Shown: positions 25,550 to 37,459, counted from the stretch's first letter. The stretch: 63,055 nt of DNA from Scytalidium lignicola (GCA_002812745.2 NCSJ02000250.1:1-63055), one strand, 5' to 3'. The notes: generated by a model not told the origin, from the sequence alone. Numbers and translations are program-made.

Positions 25550-25862
25550 GCTGGAGGACCTAATATTACCGGCTTTTATTTAGCTTGTTTTGATATATGT
25601 TAATAAAACAGATTTGTAAAGTTCATGCGATAGTTTAGAACTCGTGATAAATCTCCAGATTAACAGTCATGATTATGAGGGTAGTGTTAGTTGCTAATCA
25701 CAAACTTGTACCAGTGAGTGCAAACCAAAAGTATCTATCCACAGTCTTGAATGCTATAGCAACAATTGGAAATTTATTTCATTAACAAACAAAATTAACT
25801 AGTCATGAAGAAATGTCGAATAAAGTGCATTCTCTTTCTATGAATATCAGCTTTCACGGCGT
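25550..25862. other. Intergenic, convergent 3' ends
   Basis: 313 bp of AT-rich DNA between the GLR1 stop and the stop of the small minus-strand gene. Nothing is recognised. Confidence 0.6.
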
Positions 25863-26313
25863 CTACTTACGATAGCCACCGAATGACTCAAATTCCCGAA
25901 TTATTCTTGGCCAGTGACTCCTGAACTCATCGGTCAGGTTGAAACGCGCAGGAAGTCGCAGGTGATTGGGCAGCACTGAACGTAAGGTGCAGGGGGCTCG
26001 ATTTGGCCGAGTTGGGACTGGTGGCAAACCTTTAGCGCGGTTGAGCCTCATCTGTTTTGCGCGATCTTTCAAGTCTGTGAGACCGCAAGACACGATCATC
26101 AACTTCATCATCACCACCAACGTAGGGAAGAGCGCGCTGAAGTTCGTGCATCCCGTTTATCAGTGCCTTCTTGAGGGGAAGAAGACAATTACACTCCTTT
26201 CGCATTCGTCGGGCGGTCGCCAGAGTCGTCACGGTCGGAGAATTGAGGTTTACCACAGGCCTTAGGCCTGGTGCTGCCTTCAGCGCCATCGCATCAACAA
26301 CGCGATTTTCCAT
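25863..26313 (-). CDS. Small unknown protein, two exons, divergent from RPB1
   Basis: I do not recognise this protein. Exon 1 is 26313-26118 and exon 2 is 26074-25863. The 43-bp intron has a GTGGTG donor and CTCACAG acceptor, joins phase 1 to phase 1, and gives 135 aa. The protein is basic with no acidic domain: VVNLNSPTVTTLATARRMRK near the start, then HELQRALPYVDLKDRAKQ across the splice, and a C-terminal part FRSHWPRIIREFESFGGYRK. An N-terminal mitochondrial signal is conceivable but weak. The unspliced frames overlap and each alone ends early, so the spliced model is preferred. It shares a 150-bp promoter with RPB1, a placing that favours a real expressed gene. Confidence 0.6.
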
Positions 26314-26466
26314 CGTGCTTTTTCGTCTGGGTGATCTCTAGAATCATATTGACGCTTCAGGATTGTCTTTATTTAGGTACAGCTTGTGGTTGCGCGCGAG
26401 CTTCGAAGCTGAATATTTCTCGACCGCCACACCGAAACTGAGATTTCACCATCCGAGATCGTCACC
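26314..26466. promoter_or_regulatory. Compact bidirectional promoter of RPB1 and the small gene
   Basis: Only 153 bp separate the two start codons. It contains GC-rich segments near 26390-26410 and no TATA box, as is common for housekeeping genes. Confidence 0.55.
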
Positions 26467-29400
26467 ATGGCGAACCTTATCTTCGCGCATTCCGATGCGC
26501 CGTTGCGCACGATAAAAGAGGTACAGTTTGGTCTGTTGTCACCAGAGGAAATCAAGAATATGAGCGTTGCTCACATCTTGTATCCTGAGACCATGGATGA
26601 AAGCAAGATGAAGCCGCGCGACCAAGGCCTCAACGATCCCCGACTAGGTTCCATAGATCGACAGTTCAAGTGTGCTACCTGCGATCAAAATATGTCCGAG
26701 TGTCCTGGTCATTTTGGTCACATAGAGTTGGCGAAGCCTGTCTTCCACCCGGGTTTTATCAAGAAGATCAAGAAGCTGCTGGAGATGGTCTGTCACAACT
26801 GTGGCAGGGTATTACTAGACAGAGTCAGTTCTTCCTGGTAGCGTGGCATGTTATTTTTATGTGCCCGCGTGCTAACATCGATCTCAGAGTAATCCGCAGT
26901 ACAAAGCAGCAGTTTCAATTCGAGACCCGAAACGTAGATTTGATACAATCTGGCGATTGTGCAAACCGAAGATGATCTGCGAGAGCGATATGACAGTGGG
27001 AGATGACGAATTTGACGCGAGCGGAAACCAAAAGGAAGGAATCAAGCGTTCTCATGGCGGTTGTGGCAATACTCAACCGGAGGTCCGTCAGACAGCACTT
27101 CAGCTTTGGGGAACCTGGAAAATTCCTAAGGATGAAGAGAATGAAGGCGCCACAACGGAAAAGAAGCAAATCACACCAGAAATGGCTCTTCAAGTCTTCA
27201 AGAGTATTTCTAGCGACGAAATTCGCGACCTCGGACTGAGCAACGACTATGCACGACCTGAGTGGATGATAATCACGGTTCTCCCTGTCCCACCACCACC
27301 CGTTCGACCTAGTATTTCCATGGATGGTACCGGACAAGGGATGCGAGGAGAGGATGATCTGACATATAAACTAGGAGATATTATCCGTGCAAATGGGAAT
27401 GTACGACAAGCTCAACAGGAAGGTTCCCCTCTTCACATTCTTCAGGATTTCGAGGCTCTGCTACAATATCATGTTGCAACCTATATGGACAATGACATTG
27501 CTGGGCAGCCGCAAGCGTTGCAGAAGTCTGGACGACCTGTCAAATCAATTCGCGCTCGTCTTAAGGGGAAGGAGGGTCGTCTTCGTGGAAACTTGATGGG
27601 GAAGCGTGTCGATTTTTCGGCACGTACCGTCATCACAGGTGATCCTAATTTATCTTTGGATGAAGTTGGTGTTCCAAGAAGTATCGCCAGAACACTCACC
27701 TATCCCGAAACTGTTACTCCGTATAATATCGGCAAGCTGCACCAGCTCGTTCAGAATGGCCCGAATGAGCACCCGGGAGCAAAATATGTTATCCGTTCCG
27801 ATGGTACTCGTATCGATCTCCGACATCATAAGCGTGCTGGACAGATCTCTTTAGAGTATGGTTGGAAGGTTGAAAGGCATATTATTGATGGTGATTTCAT
27901 CATTTTCAATCGTCAGCCATCTTTGCACAAAGAGTCTATGATGGGTCACCGAGTTCGGGTTATGCCATACTCTACTTTCCGACTTAACTTGTCGGTCACA
28001 TCCCCATACAACGCAGATTTTGATGGTGATGAGATGAACTTGCATGTCCCACAGACAGAGGAAACTCGTGCTGAGGTTATGCAGCTCTGCCTGGTACCAT
28101 TGAACATCGTCTCTCCTCAGCGAAACGGGCCTTTGATGGGTATCGTCCAAGATACTTTAGCTGGAGTTTACAAGATGTGTCGTCGTGATGTCTTCCTGAC
28201 CAAAGAGCAAGTGATGAATATCCTGCTCTGGGTTCCAGAATGGGATGGTGTTGTTCCTCATCCGGCTATCATTAAGCCACGACCGAGATGGACTGGCAAG
28301 CAACTTATTAGCATGATCATTCCGAAAATTGTTAATTTGTCCATGCCAAACGATGCTCATGAGGATGCTCCACTCAAAGATGACGGTCTTTTGGTTCATG
28401 AAGGCGAACTTATGTTCGGTCTCCTTACCAAGAAGAACGTTGGAGCTACAGGTGGTGGTATCATCCACATTATTTTCAATGAGCAAGGCCCAGAAGCTGC
28501 AATGGCGTTCTTTAATGGTTGTCAACGAGTTGTCAATTACTGGCTTCTACATAATGGATTCAGCATTGGTATCGGTGATACGATTCCTGACAAGAAGACA
28601 ATTGAACAGATTGAAGAAGCTATTAATGTGCAGAAGGAGGAGGTCGCAGAACTCACAGCGAAGGCTACCGCCAATCAGCTCGAGTCTCTCCCTGGTATGA
28701 ATGTTCGAGAAACTTTTGAGAGTTTGGTCTCTAAGGCTCTGAACACCGCTCGTGATAAAGCTGGTACAAGAACAGAACAGAGTCTGAAAGATCTTAACAA
28801 CGCTGTGCAAATGGCTCGGTCTGGATCCAAGGGTTCCACTATTAATATTTCTCAAATGACAGCGCTCGTGGGTCAACAGTCCGTCGAGGGCAAGCGAATT
28901 CCCTTTGGCTTCAAATATCGAACACTTCCTCATTTTACAAAGGACGACTACTCACCTGAGTCAAGGGGCTTTGTGGAGAACTCATATCTTCGAGGGCTTA
29001 CTCCTACTGAATTCTTCTTCCATGCCATGGCTGGTAGAGAGGGTCTCATTGATACTGCCGTGAAAACTGCTGAAACTGGGTATATCCAGCGTCGGTTGGT
29101 TAAAGCCCTTGAAGATGTCATGGCTAAGTACGATGGCACTGTCCGTAATTCTTTGGGTGATATCGTCCAATTCGTCTATGGAGAAGATGGACTCGATGGT
29201 GTCATTATTGAAAAGCAAAGGGTCGATCATATCAATATGTCAGACGATGCATTCGCTGCTCGTTTCCGACTCGACGTCATGGATGGCAAAAACGCTGTTT
29301 CTCCCGATCTTTTGGAGCATGCCGCGGATATGGTTGGTGATTTGAATGTACAACAACTATTGGACGAGGAGTGGAATCAGCTGTTGGAAGACCGTAAAAT

Positions 29401-31687
29401 GTTGCGTGACGTTAATTATAAGAAGAAGGATGAAGAGATGATGCAGCTGCCGCTGAACATCGTGCGAATAATCGACGGCGCAAGAAGACTCTTCAAAGTT
29501 GACGACACCCATAGAAGCGACCTGCATCCTAACGATGTTATCCCTAAAGTGAGCCAACTACTCGATCGCTTGCTCATCGTTCGTGGCGATGATCCACTTT
29601 CGACGGAAGCTCAGATTAATGCTACACTGCTGATCAAAGCACAACTTCGCTCACGATTGGCGTACAAGCGGGTTGCATTGCAATTACGCCTCAATAAGCT
29701 CGCCTTTAATCATATCCTCGGAGAAGTGGAGAGTCGTTTTACAAGAGCTTTAGTTAATCCTGGTGAAATGGTTGGTGTGCTTGCTGCACAGTCTATTGGA
29801 GAACCAGCTACTCAGATGACCTTGAATACCTTCCATTTTGCTGGTGTGTCTTCAAAGAACGTTACCCTCGGTGTTCCTCGTTTGAAGGAAATTCTTAATG
29901 TTGCAACCAACATCAAAACTCCTTCTATGGTTGTCTATCAAGAGGGTTCAGATGCGAGCCAGGAATCCGCCAAGGCATTACGTAGTGCCGTCGAGCATAC
30001 CAACTTACGCTCAGTCACCGCCGCTACTGAAATATACCATGATCCTGATATTCAATCTACTAATATCCCTGCTGATCTTGATATGGTTGAGTCGTACTTC
30101 ATCATTCCTGAAGAAGGCCATGATGCTCCCGAAAATCAATCAAGATGGCTCTTACGTCTCATTCTTGATCGCCAGAAGATGCTCGATAAGGGCCTTAAAG
30201 TTGAAGATGTTGCTATGAAAATTAAGGAGAATTATCCCAAGGATCTGGCTGTGATCTTCAGTGACAACAATGCTGAGGAACAAGTTATTCGTATTAGGAT
30301 GATCAAGCAGGGTGATAACAAGTATGATGATGACGAGATTGAGGAGGATATTATGCTTAAACGTCTTGAGGCACATATCCTTGACACTCTCACCCTTCGT
30401 GGTGTTCCTGGAATTGAGCGAGCTTTCTTGAATAAAGAGACGAAGCTTATTGAAACTGCCGATGGAGCTCTCCTTGCCAGCAAATCCGATCCTCGATGCC
30501 AGGAGTGGTATCTCGACACTAGTGGAACTTCTTTGGCCCAAGTTTTGACCGTTCCGGGCGTAGACACCACGCGCACATACTCGAATCACTTTATTCAAGT
30601 ATTCGAAGTTCTTGGAATCGAGGCTACTCGTTCAGCGTTAATGCGTGAGTTGACACAGGTGTTAGCATTTGACGGTTCATATGTCAACCATCGCCATCTT
30701 GCCTTGCTTGTAGACGTGATGACTTCTCGAGGTCACTTGATGGCGATCACTCGTCATGGTATTAACCGCGCAGATACTGGTGCTTTGATGAGGTGTTCAT
30801 TTGAAGAAACAGTCGAAATTCTCCTCGAGGCTGCGGCCGTCGGAGAGCTTGATGATTGCCGTGGAATTTCTGAAAACGTGATGCTTGGCCAATTGGCTCC
30901 AATGGGTACTGGTGAGCTTGATGTTTTGTTGGATCCCAAGATGCTTGAGACTGTCATCTCAGACAACGCAAGGATGGGTCTTATGCCTGGTCTTACTGTA
31001 AAAGATACTGGTGCTGGTGCGGCTACACCTTACGACATTGGATCTCCATTGAACGAAGGAGGATATCTTGGCACGCCGGATTACAATGCTGCCTTCTCTC
31101 CTATCATCAGCGCGGGTTCTGAGACCCCAACAGGATTTGCAACGGAGTACAGTGGTCCAAGTGGCTTTGGCGGCATGAGCCCTTACTCTGGGGCAAGAAG
31201 CCCGGGTGGTGGTTACTCACCTATATCTCCTTTTAGCACAACTTCACCAACGTCTCCAAGCTTCTCACCAAGCAGTCCTCGTTACAGCCCTACATCGCCA
31301 ATGATGGGTAGCACTAGCCCGTATGCTTTCAGCCCGGTTTCACCGGCTTTTGCAATCTCCTCGCCTGCTTACAGCCCAACGAGTCCGTCATTCCAGTCAC
31401 CAACGTCGCCATCTTACTCCCCAGCCAGTCCAAACTACAGTCCGACGTCTCCACAGTATCAATCACCATCTTATTCCCCAACAAGTCCTCAATTTTCTCC
31501 ATCATCCCCAAATCTACATGCTTCTCCAACTTCTCCATCTTACAGCCCAACCTCACCATCTTGGTCGCCTGTCTCACCATCATTCCAGTCTCCTGGGAAT
31601 TCGTATAGTCCAACATCTCCAAAGTTCAGCCCGACTAGTCCAAACCAGGCCGAATCGCCGCGCTATTCTCCTACCAGCCCGTCTTAG
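26467..31687 (+). CDS. RPB1: RPB1, largest subunit of RNA polymerase II
   Basis: Catalytic largest subunit of RNA polymerase II. Exons are 26467-26823 and 26888-31687, with a 64-bp intron starting GTCAGT and ending ATCTCAG; product 1718 aa. The N-terminal zinc-binding clamp carries [20 protein letters not shown]. The catalytic Mg-binding loop reads [12 protein letters not shown] near residue 494. The bridge/trigger region reads [20 protein letters not shown]. The C-terminal domain (from about residue 1560) holds roughly twenty heptad-like units: several perfect YSPTSPS copies, many variants ([21 protein letters not shown]) and spacer-bearing units, ending in a perfect YSPTSPS before TAG. Many heptads are imperfect, as in other filamentous ascomycetes. 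No break is seen. Confidence 0.98.
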
Positions 31688-32381
31688 TAAGAACGGCCAT
31701 ATCACTTCCAATAAGATATTATTGCTAACATAACATAGCTCGCCTACTACCCCAGCGCAACGTTAAAATCATTTGGTTCTCTATTCATTGTATCAACAAT
31801 ACCTTAAAAAAGATCGCTCTGCATACATTTGGTCCCTGGGAGTTTGGATCTGCGTACTTTCCCCCTGTTTTCATCAAGCATNAAAAAACTTTTTGCCGTA
31901 CTCTTCTCAAGCATTGCGATTGATTTATTGGCGTTCAGGTTTGGGAATAAGCATTTGTGCTCTAAAAGAAAAGAAAGTTTGCCTTTCTAGATTTCGGTTT
32001 TTTACACTTAGTTTGGGCCACTAAATTGTGTTATGGCCACTTCTTTCTTAAACTTAAAATGCGATTCTGCATTATGAATGAAGGAAGGAAGGACGGATGG
32101 AATGGTTGGGGATGAATTGGTGGATTGTATCTCAGAAACGCAACGAAAATGTGCTTTCGTGGAATTGTCCNTTTTTTTCTCGCAAAAACGTATTTGAACA
32201 AATCCTGGTGATTGACCTAATTCAGATTCAGAGTGGATAGTTAACTGAATTGAGACGAAAATTATAATGAGTCCTATATGATGGTGCAGTGATCGTAATA
32301 TGTCTACATTTCATCAATAATATCTAGGCTACTGTTTTATAATAACCAAGGAGGTTGGCTGCCCAAGTCGCGTCTGATTAA
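31688..32381. other. Intergenic, convergent 3' ends
   Basis: About 690 bp between the RPB1 and oxygenase stops. Contains N at 31882 before an A run and N at 32171 before a T run. A frame at 31773-32024 crosses an N and is not gene-like. Confidence 0.6.
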
Positions 32382-33619
32382 TTACTTCGTAGTATTTTTC
32401 TCGATGATCCCCCTCGCAAACTCCCCAAACGTAATCCCCATATCTGAATCAACCAGCTCCCCTAAATTGGGCTGCGTAAATATCGCGAGCGTATTCCTCG
32501 CAATTCTCCCATCTTTATCATCTCCTATTGATGCCCCTGCTCTCACGCCTCTTACAAAATGTGGTACCGCTTTAAATTTACCTTTCGTAATCCGTTGAAG
32601 GGTCTCGCCTGTTTGAAATGCTATACAGTCCCTAGGAATCTTCACTTGCACAACCTTCCCGCTTCGTGACTGGATGTAGAGTCCTGCAGTTGGATCTGGA
32701 GAGGAGGAGAGCTCGGCAAGAGATGGCAGGGTAGCAGGTCTATAGCCATAGCTGACGGGGACTGCAGGAGGGTTACGAGTTTCGTTGATGAACATTGCAG
32801 AAGTGAGACCGGTTAAGCAACCATGGTCGAGGTGAGTTGCACACCAGTCATCGTCTAGTTCCTTATCTTGTGACCCTTTCCCGTTCACTTCCTTTGGTTC
32901 TTCTGGAAAGTAATGTAGAAGGCGCGCCTTGGTTGTTGTGGACGTCTTAACAACACGTTCGAGATATCCATGCTCATAGTCTGGAATCTCTTTCTCGGCA
33001 TATCTGTCACATGCACGGGCGACTAGAACAGCAGTATCGATTATTACTCGACATAGTTGTTCGAATGTCTCTTTAAATCCGGGTAGAGTGGTTTCTGCAG
33101 GCCATAAGTTGGGGCTCAGATACTCCGGGAAATTCTCAGGAGAAAATTCCTTTGTTGGTATTGCGCATGAGAGTGAGGGGTCAACATAGAAGGCACAGTT
33201 GGCGTAATATGAACCCTTCAGTGTGTCCACCTGGCCATTTTTGAGAGTTTCCTTTCCTCTCGACCAGCCTGTAAGGTACTTTGCAACTGGATTCTCAAGA
33301 TTTTCTGGCTCGTGTTAGATAAAATGCCGGTATAATCATTGTATAAAAGCTAGACGAACCTAGCTGCGACTCTGGTAAGTTTCCGAGATAGGAAGAATAT
33401 GAAAGCAGTTGATGTCTTAATCCTGCGAAGCTTTGAGGGACATTCTCTACTACAATGATACCTAATGAGTCTGGTCCAAAAGCCTCTTCCAAAGTCTTGA
33501 ATTGGACCGTTCCTAGAATAAATTGAGCAGCTGTACTACTTAAATACTAAGGGTTGAACAAACAAACCATTCTGTAAATCCTCAAGGCTAACTACCACGG
33601 GTTGTGCTAGTTCAGTCAT
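32382..33619 (-). CDS. 2-oxoglutarate/Fe(II)-dependent oxygenase family protein
   Basis: Member of the non-haem iron, 2-oxoglutarate-dependent oxygenase superfamily (isopenicillin N synthase-like fold); the substrate is not predictable. Exons are 33619-33568, 33512-33360 and 33304-32382, with introns of about 55 bp and agreeing phases; product 375 aa. The N-terminal block EEAFGPDSLGIIVVENVPQ resembles the DIOX_N region. The iron site would be the HLDHG motif (His-x-Asp) in DWCATHLDHGCLTGL plus a distal His in AVPHFVRGV. An Arg for the 2-oxoglutarate carboxylate could be that of ARNTLAIFTQP. No signal peptide is present, so it is probably cytosolic. No biosynthetic partner genes lie near it. 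Divergent from the FRG1-like gene. Confidence 0.8.
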
Positions 33620-33960
33620 TTTGAAAATGAGGTCTTTTGTGTTTATTAGGAGACAAACCTGTACTCTCGACACTTGGTGGTCTTGTCTTGATAAAATTCA
33701 TAGACCTTTAAGCACCTTCCTCTAAATGTTAAGCCTCATCGGAGACCTCCGCCTGTCCCTCGACGGCACCACCTAGGTACGTACCTGAGGTCCAGCCAGA
33801 CACCGTCGAGTGGGGACGAGGGGCAAAAGTATTGCCGTTTTCTACCGCCACAAATATCACTCATTACGTATTAGCGCTACATCACGGAGTACCTGTAGCA
33901 AACATCTTTACCTTCCTGTTTCTTCAAGCCTTGAGATTTGCGCCCCAGAAATTATTTATA
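33620..33960. promoter_or_regulatory. Bidirectional promoter with nested inverted repeat
   Basis: 341 bp between the oxygenase and FRG1-like starts. At 33759-33810 the arms CTCGACGG (33759-33766) and CCGTCGAG (33803-33810) enclose a perfect 12-bp palindrome, AGGTACGTACCT (33775-33786). This could be a binding site or a hairpin. Confidence 0.5.
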
Positions 33961-34825
33961 ATGCCAAAGCCATTGACATTCAAAGGAGACAAGAAGACGA
34001 AGAAAAGGAAGCGGGTCGATACAGAGGAGAAATTCGGTGATTCCAAAGCGGCAGCAGTTTATTCAAAGCCTGATCAGGAGCCAGAGGTGGAAGATGATAG
34101 CTGGGTTACCGCAGAGGCTGCTACAGATGTGGTCGGCCCAATTATTTTCGTGTTGCCCTCTGAACCACCATCGTGTATAGCTTGCGATCCAACGGGAAAG
34201 GTTTTCACTAGTCCCGTCGAGAATATAATTGATGGAGATCCTGCTACCGCTGAACCGCATGATGTAAGGCAGGTCTGGGTTGCGAATAGGATCTCTGGAA
34301 CCGATAATTTCAGCTTCAAGGGCCACCATGGAAAGTAGGTTATTCATTACATGTATTGATCCGGAGTAGCTGCTAACGGGTTTTAGGTATTTAAGTTGCG
34401 ACAAATATGGCATATTATCAGCCACAACAGAGGCTATATCTCCACTCGAGACATTCAACTGTATCCCAACTGTCGACACACCAGGAACTTTTCAAATACA
34501 AACGTTACGAGATACTTTCTTAACAGTCAAGCCATCAACATCCTCCAAGGCAAATAGCTTGCCAGAGATCCGAGGCGACGCAACCGATGTAGCTTTCTAC
34601 ACAACATTTCGAATACGGATGCAAGCACGATTCAAACCAAAATTAAAGGCATCAAAGGAAGAGAAAGCTAGAGAGAAGATCTCTAGAAAAGAGCTTGAAG
34701 CTGCTGCTGGGAGAAGATTGGAAGAAGATGAAGTCAAGATGTTGAAAAAGGCCAGAAAGGAAGGCGACTATCATGAAGTCCTGCTTGACCTCAAAGTCAA
34801 AAACAAACACGATAAATATAGTTGA
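33961..34825 (+). CDS. FRG1-like actin-crosslinking/RNA-associated nuclear protein
   Basis: Member of the FRG1 family, nuclear and nucleolar proteins tied to RNA processing. Exons are 33961-34334 and 34387-34825, with a 52-bp intron from GTAGGT to TTTTAG; product 270 aa. The basic N-terminus KPLTFKGDKKTKKRKRVD is a likely nuclear signal. A linker contains DDSWVTAEAATDVVGPI. The beta-trefoil (fascin-like) region includes AEPHDVRQVWVANRISG, then FKGHHGKYLSCDKYGILSA across the splice. A lysine-rich helical tail ends LKVKNKHDKYS. An earlier in-frame ATG at 33832 exists, but the sequence it adds is hydrophobic and not family-like, so 33961 is preferred. Confidence 0.85.
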
Positions 34826-36081
34826 AATGGAATAGGATTACGGAACAAAAACTTTATGGGAATTTACTTCCTCAATAAGAGAGTGCAGTGACTGGAGAGT
34901 TAGCACATGTTATTGGGTAACGGGTTTGTGGATTTCTACTTGACATACTACCAGATCAAATCGAAACTAGAAGAAGGATAGAAGATGATCTCGGCGCCCT
35001 AGGTTGAATGGCTTTTGCCTAGGTGGTGTAGCAATAAGATCTAATTTTTATAGAACTTAGTGCTGATCTATTATAATCGTGTTCTCTGTTATTACTTCAT
35101 ATTACCTGAGAAGTCTTGTTAAGACCATGAAGCGTGCTACTTTCGTTGGCTTAATAGGCGTGTTAAGGATATCTTTTAATTCCATTATTGTTCTTCTTCC
35201 CTTTCTCCTTTCAACTGTTGCCATACATGGCTGCCGTGATGTCTCATCTTTAGAGAGATACGTGGTGTATTGGTCATGTTTTGCAAATGAGCAAAACTAC
35301 GTCAACACTATCGAATTTCCCTAACAGACGGTATGCACCTTCTACTACCATTTTTGTATCGCAATTGTCTGTATATCACTCTTCACCCAGCGACATAACC
35401 GCAAATGAACCATCTTTATCAAACATTTGGAAGAAATTTCGTGTTATGGATGACGTCGCTAGTAAGGGAGTGGCAAAGACAACGCGGCAGCTAGGTGAGG
35501 CGGGGTCAGAGCAATCAGAATCAAGATCCTATTCAGGGTCTAGGTCTAGAGGCCTCACCATGGTACTGTAACTTTCGAGTCCCTGCAGACTTATAGAAGA
35601 GGTGAGGGGCCACGCCTCGTCTGTACAAAGAAAAAGAAAAAAAAGAGAAGAATAGAGAGAAAGGGTTATATCTCCCGTGGTGCTTGAATCCAAGTATTTG
35701 GCGTTATACCGAGAGTACAGTAAGCAGCATAAGTGTACAAGAAGCTGCCACAGCCGCCAAATATGCCTCCAAACACTGCTGGTGCCATGATGGGAAAAAC
35801 AGGTTTTCTTGTCCCAAGTTTCGATTAAGCCTGTTTTTCGAGGACTCTTGTACTGTAGCTGCCTTATCTTGATTTCTAACCTTATGAGCTACCGCGTCAT
35901 CGCTCACACTTGTGACATATATACCACATGAAGAAGGGTTGCACTGATCTTGCTGGATTTTACTCACTATTCATATAACCTTCAACCACAAAACTACAGA
36001 CGTTTGCCATCTTCACAAATTCATCTATACTCATTAGCCTCAAAACACTACATCACTTTTTTCAAATAAGCTCTATTCACT
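34826..36081. other. Intergenic region with one possible short ORF
   Basis: About 1.25 kb. Frames at 35079-35324 and 35281-35571 have no recognisable content. The only item of possible interest is the 40-codon hydrophobic frame on the minus strand at 35666-35788, listed separately. A purine-rich tract (AAAAAGAAAAAAAAGAGAAG type) lies near 35625-35660. Confidence 0.5.
35666..35788 (-). CDS. Possible 40-aa small hydrophobic protein
   Basis: A short frame from ATG (35788-35786) to TAA (35668-35666). The peptide starts MAPAVFGGIFGGCGSFLYTY and ends TPNTWIQAPREI. The glycine-rich hydrophobic half is long enough for one membrane helix. An overlapping longer frame (35704-35967) in another phase has no such pattern. 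I know no close relative, and no splice or promoter evidence was found; chance is a real alternative. Confidence 0.25.
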   Translation of the reverse strand: MAPAVFGGIFGGCGSFLYTYAAYCTLGITPNTWIQAPREI

Positions 36082-36621
36082 ATGTCTGAGTATGTTTATA
36101 ACCCTTCTCTGCCTCCTTAGCTTCCTATCCCGTTAAATTCCAATATGCTTACTGGGGATGATTCCCATACAGCCAAGAAAGAGAAGCAGAGGCCTCAGAT
36201 AATGAGAACAATCCTACATATCAATCCGAAAACGAGTCTGAGGTCGAAACCAAACAACCCGTTATGAACGGCAGACCTAAAGGTCAGAGAACAATGCAGA
36301 CCACACGTCGCCAACCTCCGCCTGTCCAACAGAGCGCCGAACAACGACTGGCTGCTCCACGTGATGAACGTGTGACCGGAAACATGGGTGGGAGGACCGG
36401 GGCGATCAGGGAGTCGAGGATCAAAGACCGGCCGGCTAAGGTTGGGGAGAAAGACAGCAGTCTAAAAATCAAGATTGAGCTCGATCTTGAAGTTGAGGTA
36501 GATCTCTACGCCAGAGTCAAGGGCGATGTCACGATTGGATTGATGTAGTAATTCGTTGGTGTGTTTCTAGGTCGACTTGTACGCCAGAGTCAAGGGGGAT
36601 GTCACGATTGGCTTATTGTGA
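36082..36621 (+). CDS. Small acidic/basic unknown protein with duplicated terminal exon
   Basis: A small fungal protein whose conserved tail reads LDLEVEVDLYARVKGDVTIG; function unknown. Exon 1 is only 8 nt (36082-36089, ATGTCTGA), followed by an 83-bp intron (GTATGT to CATACAG) and exon 2 from 36173. Read through, it stops at TAG 36546-36548 with GLM as the last residues (127 aa). A GT at 36498 and CTAG at 36567-36570 allow removal of 73 bp, joining VE to a second copy of the same segment (VDLYARVKGDVTIGLL, stop at 36619-36621), again 127 aa. The two outcomes differ only in the last residue. The middle is rich in Gln, Arg and Pro (TTRRQPPPVQQSAEQR) and looks disordered. Confidence 0.65.
36498..36621 (+). 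repeat. 73-bp tandem duplication of the terminal coding segment
   Basis: Copy 1 starts at 36498 and copy 2 at 36571. Each encodes VDLYARVKGDVTIGL plus a stop. They differ at several synonymous sites (GTAGATCTCTAC against GTCGACTTGTAC, AAGGGC against AAGGGG), so the protein has been kept while the DNA drifted. Confidence 0.8.
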
Positions 36622-37459
36622 GGAAGGCCCGCCTCCNTTTTTTTGCATGATGTGCTTTTAATATGAGGTTAGGCGGGACTGAATGAACAGGCCGAGACCG
36701 ACCTTTGCTGAGTCAATCCAAGCGGTGATACTTTTAGTACTGGTTCCTTGGGAGGAATGAGGAATGAGAAAAGCATGTCATGTAATTATTGTGTGGTTTT
36801 GTTGTACATAGTTGGGAGGAGTGTCTTGAAGGAATTCGATCACCTAATAATCCGCTAGTTGAGTTGAGCATGAGTGTGTAATTCAGGTTTTATGTTCTAT
36901 TCTAAAACTACTTTATAGAAAAAAAAGGTCGTATGGCGGCGCATGAGACCGTTCACATATCCAGGATCCCCTTTGACGTAGGGACCGGCTAGAAGAGGTC
37001 AAAATGCATGCCATACACTTAGCCAGCTGCCACGACGTCATAAATGCGGAGATCTCCCGAGACAGAAACGTTTATCCAGCCACCCCTTCGCTAACTAACA
37101 CCCCTCACTAAGAGACTTCACGTGCTGGGATTCTTCTGCTGTAACACCAGAATATATCAAGTTCGCAGGAAACATTCTAGAGCTGAAGAAGCATATGCGT
37201 AAAACATCAGCAATGCGGATTTACTCTCTGTGGTATCAATCCACAACTGTCAAATCATCATGATTTGTGTCAAACTGATAAGAAGTAATCGTGATCTTCC
37301 CAAGCTGGAATCAAGCCGTGTGGAGTTCAGAATAAATCACTTTCCACCCAAATCGCTCTTTGATTCTATTAAGGAGCATCTAACTGTCTATTCTTTATAA
37401 AATTACAGCTATCTAGAGTGGACCATGCCGCTGCCAACTATAGTTGATTACAATATCTT
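36622..37459. other. Intergenic, convergent 3' ends
   Basis: About 840 bp. Contains N at 36637 before a T run and an A run near 36920. No gene, RNA or repeat family is recognised. Confidence 0.6.

Noticed and set aside
30152..30598. 148-codon and 114-codon minus-strand frames
   Set aside because: Both lie fully inside the conserved RPB1 coding region in antisense.
33832..33960. Upstream ATG that would extend the FRG1-like protein by 43 residues
   Set aside because: The added segment is hydrophobic and not family-like; the basic KPLTFKGDKKTKKRKR start at 33961 fits FRG1 proteins.
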